Of a stretch of DNA of 64,000 nt, positions 61,501 through 64,000 are shown in pieces (the stretch's first letter is position 1; the number at the start of each line of letters is the position of its first letter). The DNA comes from Hibiscus mutabilis (Eukaryota > Streptophyta > Magnoliopsida > Malvales > Malvaceae): NCBI GenBank assembly GCA_019671005.1, contig CM033732.1:47729392-47793391 (forward strand), in the 5' to 3' direction. A program made the translations under genes and the position numbers. Under the pieces are notes generated by a model, which had not been told where the DNA came from, did no database searches, and saw only the letters and a list, made by a program, of their open reading frames with translations.

Positions 61501-62289
61501 TGAATTCCATAGTAAAGAATCAAGCAAGCAAAATCCTTGATGCTAATTGAATTATTGAAAACAGAAAGATATATAGGTCAGTTTCAAGCGACTTACAGTG
61601 CAAGTGGACCCCAAGGTCCAAGATCATTATCAACCCATAACAAAAAATCCTGCAGAATCTGCAAGAAAAACTTATTTTCAGCAATGCACAGAATGTAGCA
61701 AAACAACAATCAGGCTTAATTTAAGATGAACATTAACATTTGGAAGGCGGGGAGAACAGAAATCCAATTGGTAAGAATTCACAACACCAGATAATTTTGG
61801 ATTCATCCTCATAAGTCTCACCTTGAGTTATACCAACTTTGCATTTTGCAGTAATTTCAGCAATGGAATACATTTAGACATATAAATTGGGTTCATATTC
61901 TCATGTCCAAAATGACAATAGATAACTCATTGAACTAGAACAAACTCCACGTTTCAAATCTTCAATCAATACAAACACCCAAATATCCACAATTTGTCAT
62001 TATAACAAGAAAACGCAGATTAACAATACCAAAATAACCATAGAAACAAGAAAAATCAATCAAAAGAATAAAGAAAAAAAGAAATACCCAGATGAGAAAA
62101 CACAAAATTTAAGCAAAATTAAGAACAAGAACAGAGAACAGAATACACTCAGATCAAGAAAAAAAACTGTAAAAAGCTTGGAAAGGAGCAAACCGCTTCC
62201 ATGGGGAGCGTGAAACAAGCATAAACAATAGCCGCGAGAAGAAGAAGAAGAAGAACAATCCTGAGAGCAGCAGCCCATGTGAAAGCCAT
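58551..62289 (-). CDS. TVP38/TMEM64 (VTT/DedA-like) family membrane protein
   Basis: Nine exons on the minus strand: 62289-62194, 61658-61597, 61098-61044, 60327-60229, 60051-59965, 59547-59431, 59327-59235, 58960-58930 and 58744-58551, joining in frame into 277 residues. The start gives a first membrane helix (AAALRIVLLLLLLAAIVYAC). The VTT core includes AYIPLTILAVPASVLTLGGG, YLFGLLVGFISDSIGAILG, then LLLRLAPLVPFSVLNYLLS and TPISFGEYILASWLGM, where the R-x-x-P...PF..NY pattern and the later Gly-rich helix fit the family. The C-terminal tail is soluble and acidic, ending DSSSRGN. Family members sit in Golgi, ER or thylakoid-type membranes; members of the wider DedA/VTT group have lipid scramblase or transport roles. 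The exact role here is unknown. All splice sites are GT-AG. Confidence 0.88.
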
Positions 62290-62390
62290 TGACAACCTAC
62301 GAAGACCCTCTTTGCCTTGTGTCTGGTGTTTCTCTTTCGCGGTTTTAGCCTCAAAAACACACGAATATCTCTGGGTTTTTGTCTGATTGC

Positions 62391-62404
62391 TTATATATTT
62401 ATAT
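62391..62404 (-). promoter_or_regulatory. TATA box of the TVP38-like gene
   Basis: Minus-strand TATAAATATATAAG about 100 bases upstream of the ATG at 62289. Confidence 0.5.
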
Positions 62405-62589
62405 TTTCGATCGTTTTTCTGGGATTTTTTGGGGTATAGAAACAGTAGAAATGATCTGGAAGGATGGGCTTTACAAGTGTGTAGGAAGCAGCGGTTGTTT
62501 TGTTCGATTGTGGGTAATTTCAAAACTTTTTTGTTTCTACAAAATTAGAATTCCACAGCTATTTCGTCTTCACGATCCTATTCAATAAC

Positions 62590-63205
62590 AAAGTTTTAAA
62601 ACAATAAGAAGAAACAGTTGAAAAGTTTCAAACTTTAGGACAAAATCTAATGAGATCCAAATGTATTTTAAATTCAAACTGGATCAGTGTTGTTTGGATA
62701 CAATCAAAAAATGATGTCTTGATTGAAACATACATAAGATAATGTCTTAATCAATGCATATTTTCAGAACTTTCCTTAAATAGAGAAAAAAAATCATTTT
62801 TTGATCAAATTTGAAAGAAAAAAATACTATCAAATTGGTTATTTCCATTCGTATAAGAAAAAATCAGTTTGATTAAATCAATTTTATAATAAAATCAATT
62901 CAATTTATTCAATTTCGATAATAAAATAAGTTAAGTTTATTTAATTTTGATGATTTATTCGATTTAATATGTTATTCATATATAAAAAATTATATTTGGA
63001 TATATAAAAAAAATTACACGTCTTTTTTGAAAATTTAAAATTTAAATCTTTATCCTAAATTATAGCCATAAATTTAAATTATAAATCCTGCAAGTTAAAC
63101 TCCTAAATTCTAAACCTTAAATTAAATTACTAACCACTAAATTTAACAAGTATGTTTTACCCAAAGCTTGTGTATCAAAAATTTTCTCATATAAAAAAGT
63201 AATAT
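62590..63205. repeat. Right-edge repeats, including a telomere-motif element (copy F)
   Basis: 62820-62990 is AT-rich with CAATTCAATTTATTCAATTT words. 63030-63185 is a telomere-motif element in CCCTAAA orientation, much decayed (TAAATTCTAAACCTTAAAT), ending CTTGTGTATCAAAAATTTTC like copies B and C. Confidence 0.45.
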
Positions 63206-63835
63206 TTTGATACTCATGCGATGTAAAAAAGTTACACAAGTCTATATATTTACTTTTTAAAAATTAAAATTTAAATAATTAATCTTAAACCTTAAATACT
63301 AATAAAAAATCTTAAATTATAAACCCTGCAAAACTAAACTTCTAAATAGGGATGGCAAAAAACCACAAATCCGAAGGGTTCTGATCCGATACAATAAGGT
63401 CGTTTTTTTATTTTAAATTTTCGGGTTAGGTTTTTAAGAAATTTGAGTTGAATCAGGTCGGATTCAAGTGAAAATTCCCCGACTCGCCCTGATCCAATTT
63501 ATTTATAAATATATATTCATATTTATTATATTTTTAGATATTATATTTAATATTTTTATTAATTTTCTTCGAGACGAGTCGAGTTTAATCAAGTTTTTTA
63601 TTAAAATTTCGAGATCAATTTATAGTTTTATTATATTGGGTCAGGTCGGAGATAAAAATATATTAAACTCGGATCGAGTTGAAACTTTAAATTTTCGAGC
63701 CGGATTCGGTGCAACCAAAATCCAGTCTCGTTGCTATCCCTACTCCTAAAGTATAAAGCCTAAACTAAATCCTTAACCCTAAAACAAAAATACTTGTATA
63801 GTTTAGACTACACAATATTTAAATAATTTTCCATA
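63206..63835. repeat. Telomere-motif element, copy G, split by a hAT-like insertion
   Basis: The left part (63206-63346) opens TTTTGATACTCATGCG, then GATGTAAAAAAGTTACAC and TTAAACCTTAAAT words. The right part (63743-63835) continues TAAAGCCTAAACTAAATCC, CCCTAAAAC and a decayed TTTAGACTACACAATATTT end. The hAT-like element sits between. Confidence 0.55.
63347..63742. mobile_element. Non-autonomous hAT-like element, 396 bp
   Basis: Ends TAGGGATGGCAA and TTGCTATCCCTA form terminal inverted repeats (one mismatch). Flanks CTTCTAAA (63339-63346) and CTCCTAAA (63743-63750) agree at seven of eight bases, an aged 8-base target duplication. The interior has GAGTCGAG and GGTCGGA words near the ends and an AT-rich core. 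Confidence 0.75.
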
Positions 63836-64000
63836 TAAAAACCGAACTTACCGAATGCAATGCCACACTCATATGTTGCTGAATATAATAATGTACAATC
63901 AGGGAAGATCAATATGTAAATCCTGTGTCAATCAATGAATATCCCAATTTCTATTAAATATAACTATAATATTAATAATAAGAACTGAAAGCAAATGGTA

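Overview
This is a stretch of plant (dicot) nuclear DNA: AT-rich, with GT-AG introns, long intergenic gaps full of small transposon remnants, and nuclear gene families found only in plants. The photosystem I PsaD-derived pseudogene, the F-box cluster and an LTR whose minus strand begins TGTAATGACCCGG fit a Malvales genome such as cotton; that placement is inference.

Layout. 1-2573 (-): 5' half of a DEAD-box RNA helicase (RH16/DDX56/Dbp9 type). 2.6-6.4 kb: intergenic with foldback elements. 6396-8914 (+): six-exon DUF1517 membrane protein. 9.2-19 kb (-): tandem F-box cluster, in which every copy carries a lesion, interleaved with duplicated pieces of the DUF1517 gene, a hAT-like element, and a LINE tail split by a Tourist-like MITE. 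19.4-19.7 kb (-): a possible small two-exon gene. 22.6-28.0 kb (+): a TFIIE-beta gene that still has its introns but is disabled, with a 2.47-kb solo LTR in its first coding intron. 28-39.6 kb: gene-poor, many MITEs and a LINE tail. 39646-42566 (+): SEC14/CRAL-TRIO protein. 42.6-52.3 kb: gene-poor repeats. 52377-56723 (+): copper amine oxidase with all catalytic residues. 56848-57471 (-): PsaD pseudogene, tail-to-tail with the oxidase. 58551-62289 (-): nine-exon TVP38/TMEM64-family membrane protein. 62.3-64 kb: repeats, including a hAT-like element nested in a telomere-motif element.

The genes do not form a pathway; this is ordinary plant gene order. I found no convincing new biological system. 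The most interesting content is evolutionary: independent lesions across the F-box array, a recently broken general transcription factor paralog, a broken PsaD copy, dated nested insertions with target-site duplications, and a dispersed family of small terminal-inverted-repeat elements with degenerate telomere-like cores. Exon boundaries were worked out by hand from reading frame, splice sites and remembered family patterns; no alignment was run.
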